From positions 3,596,001-3,660,000 of the forward strand of contig JAJHTX010000002.1 in the NCBI GenBank assembly GCA_032164295.1: a DNA stretch of 64,000 bases, written 5' to 3'. A program made the translations under genes and the position numbers. Each line of letters starts with the position of its first letter. The stretch's first letter is position 1. The notes below the pieces were generated by a model. That model worked only from the letters and a program-made list of their open reading frames with translations. It was not told the origin of the DNA and ran no database searches. Source of the DNA: Inonotus obliquus. Lineage: Eukaryota > Basidiomycota > Agaricomycetes > Hymenochaetales > Hymenochaetaceae. Shown here in pieces: positions 19,915 through 32,900 of the stretch.

Positions 19915-22900
19915 TTGCATGCTTTATTGGCGATGCCGGTGTTTGCACCTGTACACGCCTCTCCACAGCCATCTCCCAGAATCCGTCAGAGGACACGCAT
20001 TCCGAATCTCAACTCAATGGACTTGACCACAACCAGTGCAACTTCCTCCATTTCCGCTGCACTATCTGGACTTTCGCCGAGAGATGTTGAACTCATTGAC
20101 GAGATAATTGAGCGTTCTCCTTCATCCGCTACTACGTTTCTGACCGTGTTCAAAGCGTACAATGAGGTATTGCAAGAGCGTGGCATGGATGCAGCGAACG
20201 ATGTGGTGTATTATAAGATCCTGCTGAAACTGGGTGTTGTAAAGGGGGCGGATTGGGGGACGAAGTGGAGAACGGTGAAGGAGCAGCAAGGTTATAGGAA
20301 TAGCGATGAGGAGGACCTGACCCCTCCGGAAAGTCCCAGACTGCCGATACCACGGATTCGAGGTGGCATGCATGTCGATCATGCGCGACCTCGAGACGTT
20401 CTTCCACCCCTGCATCGACATCGAGCCGAGGTTCCGCGTCCAAAACCCTCAAGCCACCCTTTGTCTGCCTATGCGCGTGATTCCGTTACGGTCCACTCGC
20501 ACCGAGATGACGAATCGGAAGTCACGGAGACGGAAACGCGATTGGAGACGGATACTGGGACTGATGCTACAGATGAACAAACTACGACGGAAGAACCTGA
20601 CTCCTTCAGCGCACCAACTACGCTGATAACTCGAGCAAGGGCAAGCGACACGAAAGAGAACGCTCTCAGGTTGTCGACGGAAGCAACGCCGTATCCGCCC
20701 CTCCCTACCGTCGACCAGTTTTTGCCTGTACAGGCAAAGAAACTGCATTCCTTGTATCACGGGGCATCCGAACTCTCGAGTGACGTGCTGACGCGTACTT
20801 CGACTCCACCTCCTGTGATATTACCCAAGACGAGGAGGCCATTGCAACCTATCAGCCGACCAAACGTTGCACCTACGGCAAACGTACATACAAGGAAAGC
20901 ACCAGCGAAAGTTCCATTGCAAAATGATAGTTTCAATGAAGAGGACACCTGGAAGAAGGTTCGTATGATACGCGACGAAAAGGAAGCGGATAAGTTTCGA
21001 GAAATCATGCTTCTTGAGAGGTGTTGGGAGGTATGGAAAGGTAGCCTGCAGTGGCTTAGTGTAGGTCTTGCAATCAACACTTTTGGTCATGGTGTTTATG
21101 TTATTGATTATCACAGAGGATGAATGCGAAAGTTGATGAAGAGCGTGATAAATCTCTCCTTGAAGAGCACCTTGAGAAATGGCGATTACGACTGCGAAAG
21201 AAACAAGATTCGTATATAGAGATCGGGCATCGTCACGACCTGTACCTTCTGCGTGTTGCATTCATGAATTGGAAAATGCAACTGCAAGGGCTTCAGGTGT
21301 TGAAGTGGAGAGACGACATGCGGAGACGGATGTCGTTGATAAAGACAAAAAGAGATGAGAGAGTACTCGAGGATGCCTGGAGGGTGAGCTTTCCTCCTGG
21401 AATTTGATTACCGCCATATTTAAACATTCTCGCAGAAATGGAGATATGCTCACCAAGAGGAGGTTGCCTACTCATTTTACGAGCGTCGACTGCTTCGGAG
21501 GACGCTTTGTAAATGGAAGGATGGTCTTAGCAGGATTGAGCGCATGGAAGATGCTGCCTTACGGTTCGCTCGTTCTCTCGAGGATGCACAGGAAGCACGA
21601 GTTTGGGACTTCTGGAGACTTCAGACGGAACTGCGAGGTATCGAGAGAGTCGTCAGGGCGCATGTGGATGCCCGTTTGATAAAGAACGCGTTGCAAACAT
21701 GGAAGCAAAACATGTCAGTCGCTGCATTGCAGCCTCCTCTCCTTCAGCTTACCATTACGTTTACAGGTCGACCCACCATAAAGCAGATGTCTTCCACGAC
21801 CGCCTCATCAAGAAACATTTCTATCAGGCTTGGAAGCGTTCCCTATCTAAACAACGAGTTGAGTCTTCTACCTTATCACAATACTGTTTATCTAATGATA
21901 TATCAGGCCATGGCACGCAAGGCTGATAAGTACAAAGGTCGACAAGACGGAATCCTTCTCATGGCAGTTTTTCGCATGTGGACCGCTCGAGAACGAGGCA
22001 CGTTGATGGACAGAGCCAGAAACGCACAGCTCTTGAATAGAATATGGTCCACCTGGAAAGCACGTCTCGACACGATGCGTGTCGCTGAAGGTCAGTAGAA
22101 CCACTTTAGTCTTTGTCATACCGCGAATAATCTAGCTCAATAGAGCGCGCAATCGAATTCAGGAGCCGCCCTTCCTCTGCACTTGTTCATGCAGCGTTCG
22201 CTCGTTGGCGACAGACCACGCTCAATCAACAAAGCCTACTGTTCCAGGCTGAGCAATATGACAAAGATATTTTGCTACATAGGGCCCTTCTATTCTGGCG
22301 GATTCAGCTGCGCGTCAAGTTCAAGATGGCTAAACATGCGAAAGTCGCACGCAAATACCTCTTGATGCGGAATGCTTGGGACAAATGGAAGGAAATGGCA
22401 CAGGAAAAGAAAAGAGAGAAACTCTTGCAGCTCCTTCAACAGAAATTGGTTCAGAAACACTTTGAAAGTGCGTTGAACGGTCCGATGCTGCCATTCCATC
22501 TGATCTAATTGTTCAATTTAGGGTGGCGTTCCATATGTGCTCGTCAACGGTACCATAAACTTGGTCTTAAGCAGCTTCAATTTGTCTTCTCCACTGTGAG
22601 TATCCCACTTTTATCGCCCGTTATATAATCTAAGTAAGTGCTCGTTAAGCGTATACTCGCTCGTTCGCTAAGCAAATGGACGAATCGTGTAATTGTAATC
22701 AAGCTCCGAGAGTTAGAAGCAGTGGAGAAACGTGACCATAAAAATATGAGGTATGCTCTACCCAGTGCTTTATTCTTGAACTCTAACCGCGCTTAATTCC
22801 AGTCTGTGCTATGACAAGTGGAAGAGCGTCTCCAAACGTCATGCAGACGAGCTCAGGCTTATGCAAAGCTACCAGTACGTCAAGCGAGAAGGTGAGATGA

Positions 22901-23947
22901 TACTCTAATCCAATATCCGTCTCTGAATTACTGAGCTTGATAAAATTTACAGAACTCCTACGGCGTACATTCTACAAGTGGTATGCCACCACAAAGAGTA
23001 TACGGAACCGTCGGCTCGCGCTGCAGGAAAGAGAGGAAGAAATGAAGATGGCGTTGGTCGAGAAGGCTTGGGATCGATGGCGTGAAAAATTCAAAGCGGA
23101 ACGACTTCGACCGCTGGTACGTTGCTAAGGTTGATCTACCCGTTCAGTCTCGTTAACTTCAAACAGGAAATGAAGTTTGAGGTGCAACACCAGAAAAGCC
23201 AGTTATATCGGGCATATCTTGTTTGGCACTCAAAAACAAGGGTACGACTACTTCCCTCATCAGTGATGCAAGACTAAAATAATTATACCTCAGTCGACAC
23301 CAGCAATAAGATTCTTCTCCACACGGAAGAAGGCTAAGTTCTGGCAAATATGGCGCGAGGCAATGCCAAAGGCTATGCAGGCCAGAGAGGCCCGTGACCG
23401 CGACAGGCAGAAGGTCCTATGTAAGTGACGTTCCAGTTGACTTGCATGATAATGCAAACTAATTGCGAGGCAGCTCGGGTACTGGACAAATGGACTCAAG
23501 CCTATCGAACCAAAATAGCCCTGAAGGCCGTTGCGTAAGTCAGAAACTGGCTTGCAAATTCCAAACCACTCACTCCCCACCAGGCGTGCAAGATATTTGC
23601 GTCTCCCAAGTGGAGCTCCTCGGCAGTCCATACCACTTTCGTCTGCTCTACACGGTATCCTACGTTCAACACCATCCATCACTTCAGGCAAAGCTACCCG
23701 CCCTATGAGTCCATCCATCGATGTACAATCAGAGCGAGCCATTTCCGTCCGAGAAGATGAAGATGATTCTGCTAGTCGAGCTGCTTCGTCAGGTGTTCCT
23801 AGGAGACGTATTTCGGCACTTCGAGCTACGAAACTCTCCGTTGCAAGGCCAACTTATGGGTCAGGAGATGTTTCGACCGAGAGGAAAACTGACTTATGGC
23901 ACGAGCTCCGACGAATTCAAAGGAAGCAGTTGAGTGATAGAGGGTAA
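19915..23947 (+). CDS. SFI1: Sfi1-like spindle pole body / centrin-binding protein
   Basis: Fourteen exons (19915-21060, 21117-21383, 21436-21713, 21767-21857, 21907-22090, 22144-22467, 22522-22595, 22650-22750, 22803-22891, 22953-23116, 23167-23241, 23294-23420, 23474-23534, 23584-23947) encode 1114 residues, all phases agreeing. A conserved head (DEIIERSPSSATTFLTVFKA, VVYYKILLKLG) precedes an acidic, Ser/Thr-rich linker. About twenty Sfi1-type helices with a Trp centre then follow: LLRVAFMNWKMQL, LIKNALQTWKQN, LLNRIWSTWKARL, LLHRALLFWRIQL, LLRRTFYKWYATT, LVEKAWDRWREKF. The C-terminus is Ser/Pro/Arg-rich (STPSITSGKATRPMSPSIDV), the region Cdk phosphorylates in yeast Sfi1. Known role: a centrin-bound filament in the half-bridge needed for spindle pole duplication. 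The true start may be the ATG at 20017 (MDLTTTSATSS), which begins the conserved head. Confidence 0.85.
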
Positions 23948-24338
23948 TTCTGTTCTCATGTCATGCACTCTGCTCTTCGTACCGGGTGTTCTATTTATTG
24001 CTAAGTTATTCACGAGTATTTTCTGGTGATTGCTGTGTATCTGCTGTCTTTGTACCGTAGCTATAGTCAGGCCACAAGAACCTCATTCCATCGGGGTGGC
24101 AATTTGGATTATATGGACGTAATCATTGACGGATGGCCGAGTTTATCGAGCAAAATCCGCAACATGTGCCCCCTCAAATATTGTTATTAGTTCGTGTGAT
24201 GCACAGGCAAGAAGTCGCACTGGCGAACTGCAATGCTGCAAGCCCGCTCCTTCACTTTCAATATATTACAAGCCCCGAAGCTAACGAAAGCACAACAACC
24301 AACTTTACTAACAAAGCAGTACGAAATCAATCATATCT
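23948..24338. other. Convergent 3' gap between SFI1 and the DUF4211 gene
   Basis: This 391 bp gap should contain both 3' untranslated regions. I see no coding sequence or structured repeat. Confidence 0.5.
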
Positions 24339-26221
24339 TCAATCCTTCTCTCCTCGTTTCACATCCGCATCCAAGTTGGTAGCTCTAGAGATCAACTCCT
24401 TGATCCTTAACCATTCAAAATTAATGACGTCCCGTCGATCCAGCCACTCCATTACTTGGTCCGCATCTGATATGTCCTCTGGAGGTTGTACACCTTCAGC
24501 ATACCCAACTCTGATGTAACCGAGACCGTTGTTTGATAATGCTTCAACTTCGCGTGAAAGGGCTGTGAAGACGGCATACTGGTAAGGCAGGAATATCACT
24601 TCTATTCTTGTGAAGGTTGATTACAACTGCGTACCTCCCAGTGGCATAATTCGTGAAAGACGCTCGTTCGACGGGCACAAAATCGGCCTAGGTTATACTC
24701 TGGTGGGGTTTGCCATTCATCATCTGCGTCATCACTTGAACTTTCCGAATCGCTATTAAATACCTTTGGTTCGAATATGATGATGCTGAATAATCGTGTT
24801 TACAGGGCGTTTGGGAAACGTACCTCAAATGTCGTACGATCGTAAGGATTTCCGCCCAAACGACCAATGAGGGTGGACAGACGCCCGCCAAGATGGCATG
24901 CGTCGCAAGCTGGAATTGCGAAGTTCAAATCATTTAGCGCGAATTCTGGATATTTCATAAGCGCCTTCTTGTAGTCGGGACGCCAGACGGATGACGCGAT
25001 TGAGTCTCGGATGTCAGCTAACTTTCGCCTCGCTATAGAGAGAGGCACTGAGAAATACTCGTCTAATGATGCGTGTTAATCATGTGAAAGAGGTGCGGAA
25101 GTCATGCGTACTAACCACTTGTCAACCTTTTGGCTATCCGGGCGCGAGCAGTGTATGTCGTTACTGCAAGATGTACATAGTACTGACAAACAACCTTGAA
25201 ATGATGGACTAGGTCTTGATGGGTATTCATGCTGAATATAGCGGGGAGAGTTGCCGTTGGTGCATTTCCTTCATCTTCTACGATGAAGTCATCCATTCTT
25301 TCCTCCGAACCACTTGAATCGTCATCTTCTTGTACTGAGGTTTCGCTTTCAGCTTCTCCGGCACGGCGTGCGCCGGGAATCAAGCTGCCATCGTCGCTGG
25401 CTTCTTCTGAATCTGATTCGCTGATGGCGTGGCCACGTTTCTTATCTTGGTTATTTGTTACTAGGTATATGCTATGCATTGGGTAAGAAACAAACTCTTG
25501 AGCCTTTCAAGATTCCGCATGAATCTGCTTCTCTGATTTTGCTTGCCGCGTAGGCGTTTGTGAATGATTTCTGTCACGAAATGAGTTGCTCATTAACCTT
25601 GGCATAGCTTTCAGGTGGACACGCACTGTCTTCATCGATGCCGCTGAGAATGTCTTCTTCATCATTGCTTGTAGACGGCTGTCTCTTCTTTATCAACCTG
25701 CCTTTCGGCTTTCTGTCCTCTTCTGAACGAGAGTCGCTCTCTTCCTCTCGTCCACGTTTGGGGAGGCGACGAAGGCGACCATTCCGCGGACGATTTACCT
25801 CAGCCCCGCTTCCTTCAGACTCGGATTTAAGAACACGAGGACGCTTGGCTGGCCGACTAGGAGATAACGGCTCTGAATCTCCTCCTGAGCTCGACCCTGC
25901 CGCTCCGTTACTTGCACCGGAGGATGATTGTGGTTCAAAGTGTATCTTGCCAACATCGCTACTATCACTGCCTTCTGCGATACTGTTCGAGCGTCGTAAT
26001 CGCTGACGATTCACGCGTTTAGGCGGTGATGACTCAACGATCTCGACTTCAGACCCAGAGTCTTGCAAACGTGTCTGGGTATTTCTTCCGGCCCTCTTGG
26101 AATTGGTGTCTCTCCTTCGGGTAGGTGCCGGAGGGCTGGAGGAGAAGTGAGATAGTAGTGTCTGTTGCTTGTATTTTGTAGGTGAGCCTGAGGATTGCGC
26201 CGTCCTCGTCCTTCGTGGCAT
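24339..26221 (-). CDS. DUF4211 nuclear protein with PIP-box-like motif
   Basis: Six exons (26221-25627, 25570-25496, 25445-25116, 25062-24824, 24763-24635, 24578-24339) encode 535 residues. The first 200 residues are disordered, basic and Ser-rich with nuclear-localisation-like runs (GRLIKKRQPS, SRPAKRPRVLKSES). Near the start lies KQQTLLSHF (about 18-26), resembling a PCNA-interacting box. A DUF4211-type domain follows the acidic SEERMDDFIVEDEG (about 270-283): LPAIFS, VHHFKVVCQYYVHLA, then a Cys/His-containing half with AIPACDACHLGGRLSTLIG and CARRTSVFHELCHWEYAVF. The CxxC and C/H pattern suggests metal binding, which is my inference. Function is unknown; such proteins are annotated as nuclear. 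It shares a 173 bp divergent promoter with DPM2. Confidence 0.8.
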
Positions 26222-26317
26222 GACTGTTATCAGTCAAGCAAACTGACCTCAAACGCGTTATGTCACAGTTATAAAATCACGTGTGACCGCGTTCTTGCTT
26301 GCCGCCACGTCTTCATT

Positions 26318-26350
<33 letters not shown>

Positions 26351-26394
26351 GAACTTCTGGACACAAATCACAACTACTTTAATACGAAAACAGA
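26222..26394. promoter_or_regulatory. Divergent promoter of the DUF4211 gene and DPM2, with an ACT microsatellite
   Basis: Only 173 bp separate the two ATGs. The segment has a CACGTG E-box at 26279-26284 and an ACT trinucleotide repeat on the DPM2 side, probably inside its 5' leader. Confidence 0.55.
26319..26350 (+). repeat. (ACT)n microsatellite, about 10.7 units
   Basis: This is a perfect 32 bp ACT repeat lying 45 bp before the DPM2 start codon. Its length probably varies between strains. Confidence 0.9.
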
Positions 26395-26772
26395 ATGGTA
26401 AGATTAAGGCCTGCAGTCTACAGAGAGTCTGACTCTGAAACGGAAGGAAGGCTCCAAGCGATAAGGCCCTTGGAGGCGGCATGATCTTTATTGCCATCTT
26501 CGTCTTCACCTACTACACAATTTGGGCAATTTTATTGGTACGTTTTGTTATTATGTGTTCAAGATGGGCAGGATCTTCAATATCGTCCCTGCTAGCCTTT
26601 TCTTGACAAAACGAACCCACTGCACGACTTCTTCCCTCCTCGCGAGTGGGCAGTTCGCATACCAGCATTCCTCTTCGTAGTCGGTCTCGCCGGGGTTGGT
26701 GCCTTCATCGGTTCAACGATTGTGAAGGAAAACAAGAAGAAGGCGCTAAAAGCGCGTCAACGAACGGCTTAG
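26395..26772 (+). CDS. DPM2: Dolichol-phosphate mannose synthase regulatory subunit DPM2
   Basis: Three exons (26395-26397, 26451-26537, 26596-26772) encode 88 residues; the first coding exon is the start codon alone. The protein reads MAPSDKALGGGMIFI and has two membrane helices (about 9-31 and 50-72), the first ending FTYYTIWAILLPFL and the loop carrying PLHDFFPPREWAVRIPAFL, the DPM2 signature. The C-terminus is short and basic (KENKKKALKARQRTA), facing the cytosol. DPM2 stabilises the DPM1/DPM3 synthase in the ER membrane, supplying mannose for N-glycans, O-mannosylation and GPI anchors. The ATG-only exon was chosen because the open frame upstream of GCT at 26451 has a stop and the donor ATG|GTAAG is ideal. 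Confidence 0.9.
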
Positions 26773-26924
26773 TATTCTCCTCATATCGTTTCATCCTCGC
26801 TGCACTCTTAATTTGATTCAATATATATCCAAGAAGTTTACTGGAAATGGTTCTTTTACTATAACGAGTTCTACGGAGAAGCTTGCGTATCTACAGAAAA
26901 ATCGGTCTTGATGAGCATTTTATC

Positions 26925-29900
26925 CTAGCCGGTTGGCATTCGCAGATCTCTCCTACTTCTATCAGGATGCATGCGTCCTAGCTCCCGTCTTGTCTCCAGC
27001 GCATGCAATTTTTCTGCAGCCAAAAGCTCTTGAGTCGCTTGTGCAATAAGCGAAGTCGAAGGTACCTCGGGCGGAGGCTCTGAGATGCCTTTCAACGTCC
27101 GAGCAAACTGTCGTAGGTTGTTGGTCAGTTTGCCAACATCATAATTCACGGAAGCTAACCTTGCTGGTGGAGGACTCGTTCTTGGCCAAGCTCTTTATCC
27201 GATTTAGAGTTGCTTTATGATTCGCGGATTCCAAGGAGATGGTCGAGCGCATCAAACGAAGGAAGAGCAGAATGTCTGAAACTGACGACCAAACAAGGCT
27301 TGCCATCGCCTTTGATTTCGTTATGAAGCCAAATTCAGTGTTGCATCTCAACAATCCAGCGTGATACGCACCGTCAACTCTCCCATTTCCGCGTCAGTTT
27401 CCGAAAGCGTGACCAGCCTTTCAAACGGGGGCCATAGTTCGTTCCAGACCAACGAGGAATTCCTATCCTCCGACGCATACCTCGCCACGGGCAGCATGCT
27501 TTCATCATCGATTATGTGCGCTTCTTCAGCGCATTTCCGTGCGAGAAGGAGCCAGAGCTTGATGGCGACGAATGCCTGGTTGATTTCTGAGGTAGTCATG
27601 TCAAGTGGAAGTCCAATCATCTGCGACTGAGCTCGCAAAGAAGTGTGGTAGACTGCAGAAAAGCTGGAGAAATTCTCAAATAGCTGCAATGCTGGCTTTC
27701 CTTCGGGTGCACTCTGCAATGACTCCAGAACCAGTGCGTTCCATGCGCGGACCGATAAAGAATGCTTCCCGTTCCTCTGACATGATCAGAGTGAGATAAG
27801 TACCATGACTGATGTAAGGAAACGAATAAGTCCCAACCTCGTAACCGTTTTCGCGCAGATGACGATACAAGAGACCTTTATCTCTAGTTTCTGCGCGTAT
27901 TACTAGGAGACCGGCGGCTCGGAGCGCCAGGAAGCTGTGTTGTGCGTGAATATCTGAGGAGATCGAACTTTGCAAGTAGAACAGCGCGTCATTTCCCAAT
28001 CGACTTGAGACTGTGCTTGTGAGAAAATTGAGTCCAGGCTTGCACAGAGACTAGTTTCCTATGTTTAGTTTTCTGTATCGAGGCGAACGTAAACGACGTA
28101 CGTCCACTATCGCCTTCAATGTTGCAGCTGTGATGCGGAATTTTCCTCGTAAACCTTCGGAGAATACTTCAAGTACCACGGCCAGGATAGTGTTGCGATC
28201 CTGTGCAGACATGCCAGGTTCAGAGGCAGTCCTCCGATAAAGTGTGGATGTAACTTGAAGCAATCGGCGCAATGCCTGCTCCGTTACTTCAAATCGCACT
28301 AGAGTGATCCGTAGGATAGATTCCAGGTGATGAAGTAGTCCCTGGGAGGAAATTTGATTTTGTTAAGTATTGTTGGTATGGTGATGTTGAAAAGCACACC
28401 TACCCGGACTTGTGCTTTATTGTGCTGAATCAAAGTGGCTATTGAGAGCAGCAGAGGATTCGGGTCGAACATATCATCCGACAATTCGCTCGCATTTCGC
28501 AAGATGGAGACGAAGCATTCTCCGACAACTGAATCACACGCATGCGAGCTCTTTGAGTAAGATCTTGGACGGTAACCGCAACAGCCACTTACACGATAAG
28601 CTGTCGGAGGAATAGCCTTGATGATGGACGATCTCAATGTACCCCTTTAGATTGTCTAGAGCATGTTTCCGTTCAGCGTCATTCTGAATAGAAACTAGAA
28701 AGTGTAGCGTATCCTTTAGGATAATATCGGGGAGAGTGGTATGCGCGTTTATGTTCCGCGCATTCCTCGCCATAACAAGACGAAGGACAGAAAAGGTTTC
28801 TTCACTCAACGGTTGCTGAAGGAAGAAGTGAGAAACATTTCCAGTCTGACGACTCTGTGAATCACCTTGCTGAGGTTATAAAACGTCCCGGAATGCCTGC
28901 AAGGAAAGATTTGATTATCAGAACATGCCTCGTAATGGAAGGACAAGCTGCTTACATTGTAAATATATCTTCCAATACCGAAAGTGCTTGTCCGACTAGG
29001 AAATCATCCTTTGTATTCTCCGAAGCAGACACAAAGTTAATCATATCCGTAACGTGATTTCTGAAAACAATATATTAGGCCTATCCAGTGTTAGAAGAGG
29101 GAAATCGGCGTACACGAGGAGATCACGGGTGCTTGCATAATTTAACCACCGCTTGCGATATGCTTGTATGGCTGTGAGCACAAGTTGCTTCGTTTCGCTG
29201 CCAATATCTTTTAGAAGAAGACTAGAAACCCGTTTTACTATTCTTCGAACGACCTCTCGGAGATGCCGGAGGGGCGCGCTCTCCACATCATGCTTGTAGA
29301 TAGCTATGACAAGCGATTGAAGCATGATCTTGTTTTGGGGATAGGGGAATTCCGCAACATTGTCTAGCAGATATTGGAAGAGACCTAGGAAGACGTCCAG
29401 GACGACCGACCCTATGATAACAGGATATTTAGTTTCATCTTGCACACCGATGGTAGTCATAGCCAAGGGGGCGAGATCGTATGTGCGATATGCGTCAAGA
29501 AGTAGCATAAGACCTTGCAGACAGGGCAAAGCGCTGGGATTCAGAGACGTCAGTTCGCCAAATTGTACATGGAATGAATGCCCGCTTGGAGCGGGAATAA
29601 GGCAGGCTTTCGGAAAGCCGATTAAAATAGCGAGCTGCAGTTTGATCTTCAAGTAGGAGAATATGTCTATAGGTACGCCGTCCGCAATCATTTGCAGGCT
29701 CAGAAGGATCAAAGAGCTCTATGGGAACGGTTATCAAGTCGGTGTAATCAATTGTATGGATGGACGCACCTGCAGTGTGGACGCTGCAGGATCTCTGTTT
29801 CCGTTCGCCTCATTTTGTCGACTTGTCGTGATGCCGTACATGGACTATATGCACCTTGTTAGAGACTTTCGAAAACTATCGAATAATATAGATTGCACCA

Positions 29901-32900
29901 GATGAGCAGCTATAGCGCTTTCATCCGCATCCGCTCCTTCCGTAAATTCCTCGTCCATGAGCATCTCGATGATGACATCCCACGCCAGAACTATATTCGC
30001 TGAGTCAATCAGAACAAATGAAAAGGGCTTGTCTTACTAACCTTTCCATGTTGGAAAGCGTGATCGCAGCTGCAATAAGAAAGAGACGAGTTCTAATCGT
30101 TCAGAAACCGGTGTACGAGTCAAAAACTCGCTGAAGCACAACGTCATTGACTGATGGTGGACGGGCTGGAGAGTTTCGGCCCAAGCGTCGACAGCTTGAC
30201 GAATTTCCTCCTGGCAAGCGCGAAAGACTTTTTGTCACAGCAAATCAGGACAGAGATAGGGAACACGTACTTCATCACTCGACCACATACAAGAGAAGAA
30301 ACGAAGGAAGATCCGCATGACGCTTGATCGCCATTGCTGGCCTTCGACGGTAAACGAAGGTCTTGCGACATCAAGAATGACCTGGAACAGCTTAGTTGCC
30401 GCGGAGAAACTGAGTAAATATTCATCAACTCAACGATGCCACGCTCATTAGAAGAAAAAAGCGCTTACCGGGCTTCCCAGTGGTCGCCTTCCTTGAAGTA
30501 ACCCGTTAGAAGCTCATCCAAGTATCTCGCCTCCGTTACTAGTACTCGAAGTAGTAACGTCGGGCGCAAATCATTCACGTCGGGAATTTGCATATCATAT
30601 GCTTTCCATACACTGTCATCAACGTCAAAATAGTCGATTATGGGATAGGTTTAGTAGATTCACCAGCGCGTCAAAAAGAAACTATTCCGTAAAATTATTG
30701 TCTCTACCTCAGAAGTAGACAACAATGTGGATTCCGTCAGGAAGCAGACAAGGAACTTTATGATCAAGCATCGTAGCTGGTCCGTCCCTCGCTCCATAAA
30801 TCCGAAAAGTATATCGATGATATCAATATCCTCGACATCTGGATCGGCGACGAGTGAAGCCCTCTTAGCCAATTTCCGCCTGTTCGATGTTCAGCAGCCC
30901 CTTCACAGGAGTTATAGGAATGCAGGTACCTGGAAAGACCTTCAACGTCGGCGTTCTCTGTTAGACCGATCTCGATTAGGCGCGCTCGATCAGAGCCAAA
31001 TAGAATGAGGACAGAAGAAAGACAGAGCCTCAGGAAACGATTACTGACGCGACAGAAATCAGCGAGACCTAACTCAATGACATGGGTTGCTCACGTTTTC
31101 TGACCGTCCGTTTCTGACTCTGCTTGTGTGATGATGAAGTCGGCGTTCCGGTCGAGGAGATCCGATATCATTTTATGCAGCTCCTGTCTGCCCAAGGATT
31201 TGATCCAGATTGCCATAAAACCCGCTTCCGCGAGCTTGAAATGTTCATCGAAAGTTGCATCAAAGTCTCGTGTCAGAGCAGAAATCTGTAAGAATGTCTT
31301 CACAGGAATGTCGACGCCAGATGATGCAAAAATGCGGAGCCAATCTAGCCCCTTCTTCACGCCTTCATAATCGCGCGCTGAGACGTCGATAACAATTCTC
31401 CAAGGATCCAGAAGCGGAGCACTGATGTGCTCAAAGCTAGTGATCGTAGCATCAAAAGCAGACGTCCATCGTGCAGATCCCTCTACATCTCGATTAAACA
31501 GACGAGGCAGTGTGGTCAATGGCTTTGTGAAGTGCTGAGAAACTGCACGGTAGACTTTAGATGATTACTCACCTTATGAGGAGATAGTGCGCCTGGAAAC
31601 AGGATAAGCCACTTGAGGAACAGATCATCTACCGTGGAAAAGGCTGCGGAACATTGGCATATTTTCAGGATACTTCGCAGGGCCCTATCAGCGCAGAGAG
31701 AAAGTGATTCCTTCGGGAGAAACTTAGAACAACCAAAGCAAGGGAGCAGTGAAGATCGCACCTTTTCTCTAAGCGACTCATAATTTGAGGACGAGCCAAG
31801 GTTGACTTCCAAGGAGTCCATTGCAATGTCCGAAATGGTCTTGAAGACGAGAGACGCGTACATATCTGGGTCCTGGTGATGGATTGTGAACAGCCAACGG
31901 ATTGCATACTTTTCGAGAAGAATCTTTCTATAAGCCACATAGTCATTTCCGTTGTTTACAGAACCAGACGATGCGGAACGGGAAGGATTCCTATTGGGCC
32001 AGGAAAAATTCTCGGCTGACGATGGTACTCCGGGCAGATTCTTGTTCTTGGCGACGTACTCTCGTAAAATGATAACGAGATTGTCATCCTAGAGAAAATA
32101 GAATTTATAACATTCATTTCATTTACCATGGAGGACATATATCTGACCTCGGATAAGATCCACCCGAGTACAGCTCTCATCAGTCTTGCGAGAGCATAAT
32201 CGGAGAACATGCCATTCGGCCAGAGATTGCGTACCAATAGGATATACCCTGACTCGTTCACAGATATATCAATGTCCTCGAAGCATGCTTCAACTGCAGC
32301 AATGAGAAACTCGACATTCGCAGATATGTCCAGTCCTAACGGCAGAGGAAAACTACAACACTTTTCCGATGGCTTGTCACAAGTCGTGAATAACCCTTCT
32401 GGGAGATCCGTGCTGCGTAGAAATCCGATGTGTTGTAAGTGTCCCAACATGACGCATACGGCTTGTGGTTTGTGCAACCCGAACTGCTGTCCAAGGGCAT
32501 CTCGAAGATGAGCTACGGAGACGATTTCTGCTGGGTGCGCGTCGCTATCCTGTCTCAAATCATCCTCCGGCAAAGGTGCTACAGCCAGTAACGATTCACT
32601 TGCCACTTCCCCTTCGCTAGGGATCGGAGACTTGGCGACTGATGTAATGTATAGGAGTGCCGGCCAGTCAAACATCAATAGCCGGAATTGACGTCCGTAT
32701 TTGCCCCTTTGCAATAGATCCTGAAGCATCGGGGAAGGTTGCAGACGGTCGGAGTCCAGGTACGCGCTGTACAGCTTCTCCAAATGCTGCAGCTCGAAAT
32801 TGTCAACACTTGTTTGACTGCCTGGTGAAGCCGAACGATCTCGCACGACAATGATTGATCCTGAAGCGATTCCGTACTTCAAGAGTTGTAGCTGCAACCA

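Noticed and set aside
26319..26350. ACT repeat as part of a CRISPR-like or coding repeat
   Set aside because: It is a simple trinucleotide microsatellite in a eukaryotic promoter; no spacers and no open frame in the right place.
31723..31761. 39 nt GT-AG stretch in the giant C1 gene as a certain intron
   Set aside because: It is in frame and open, so either retention or removal works. Length is at the lower limit seen here (40 nt in kinesin-1). Left undecided.
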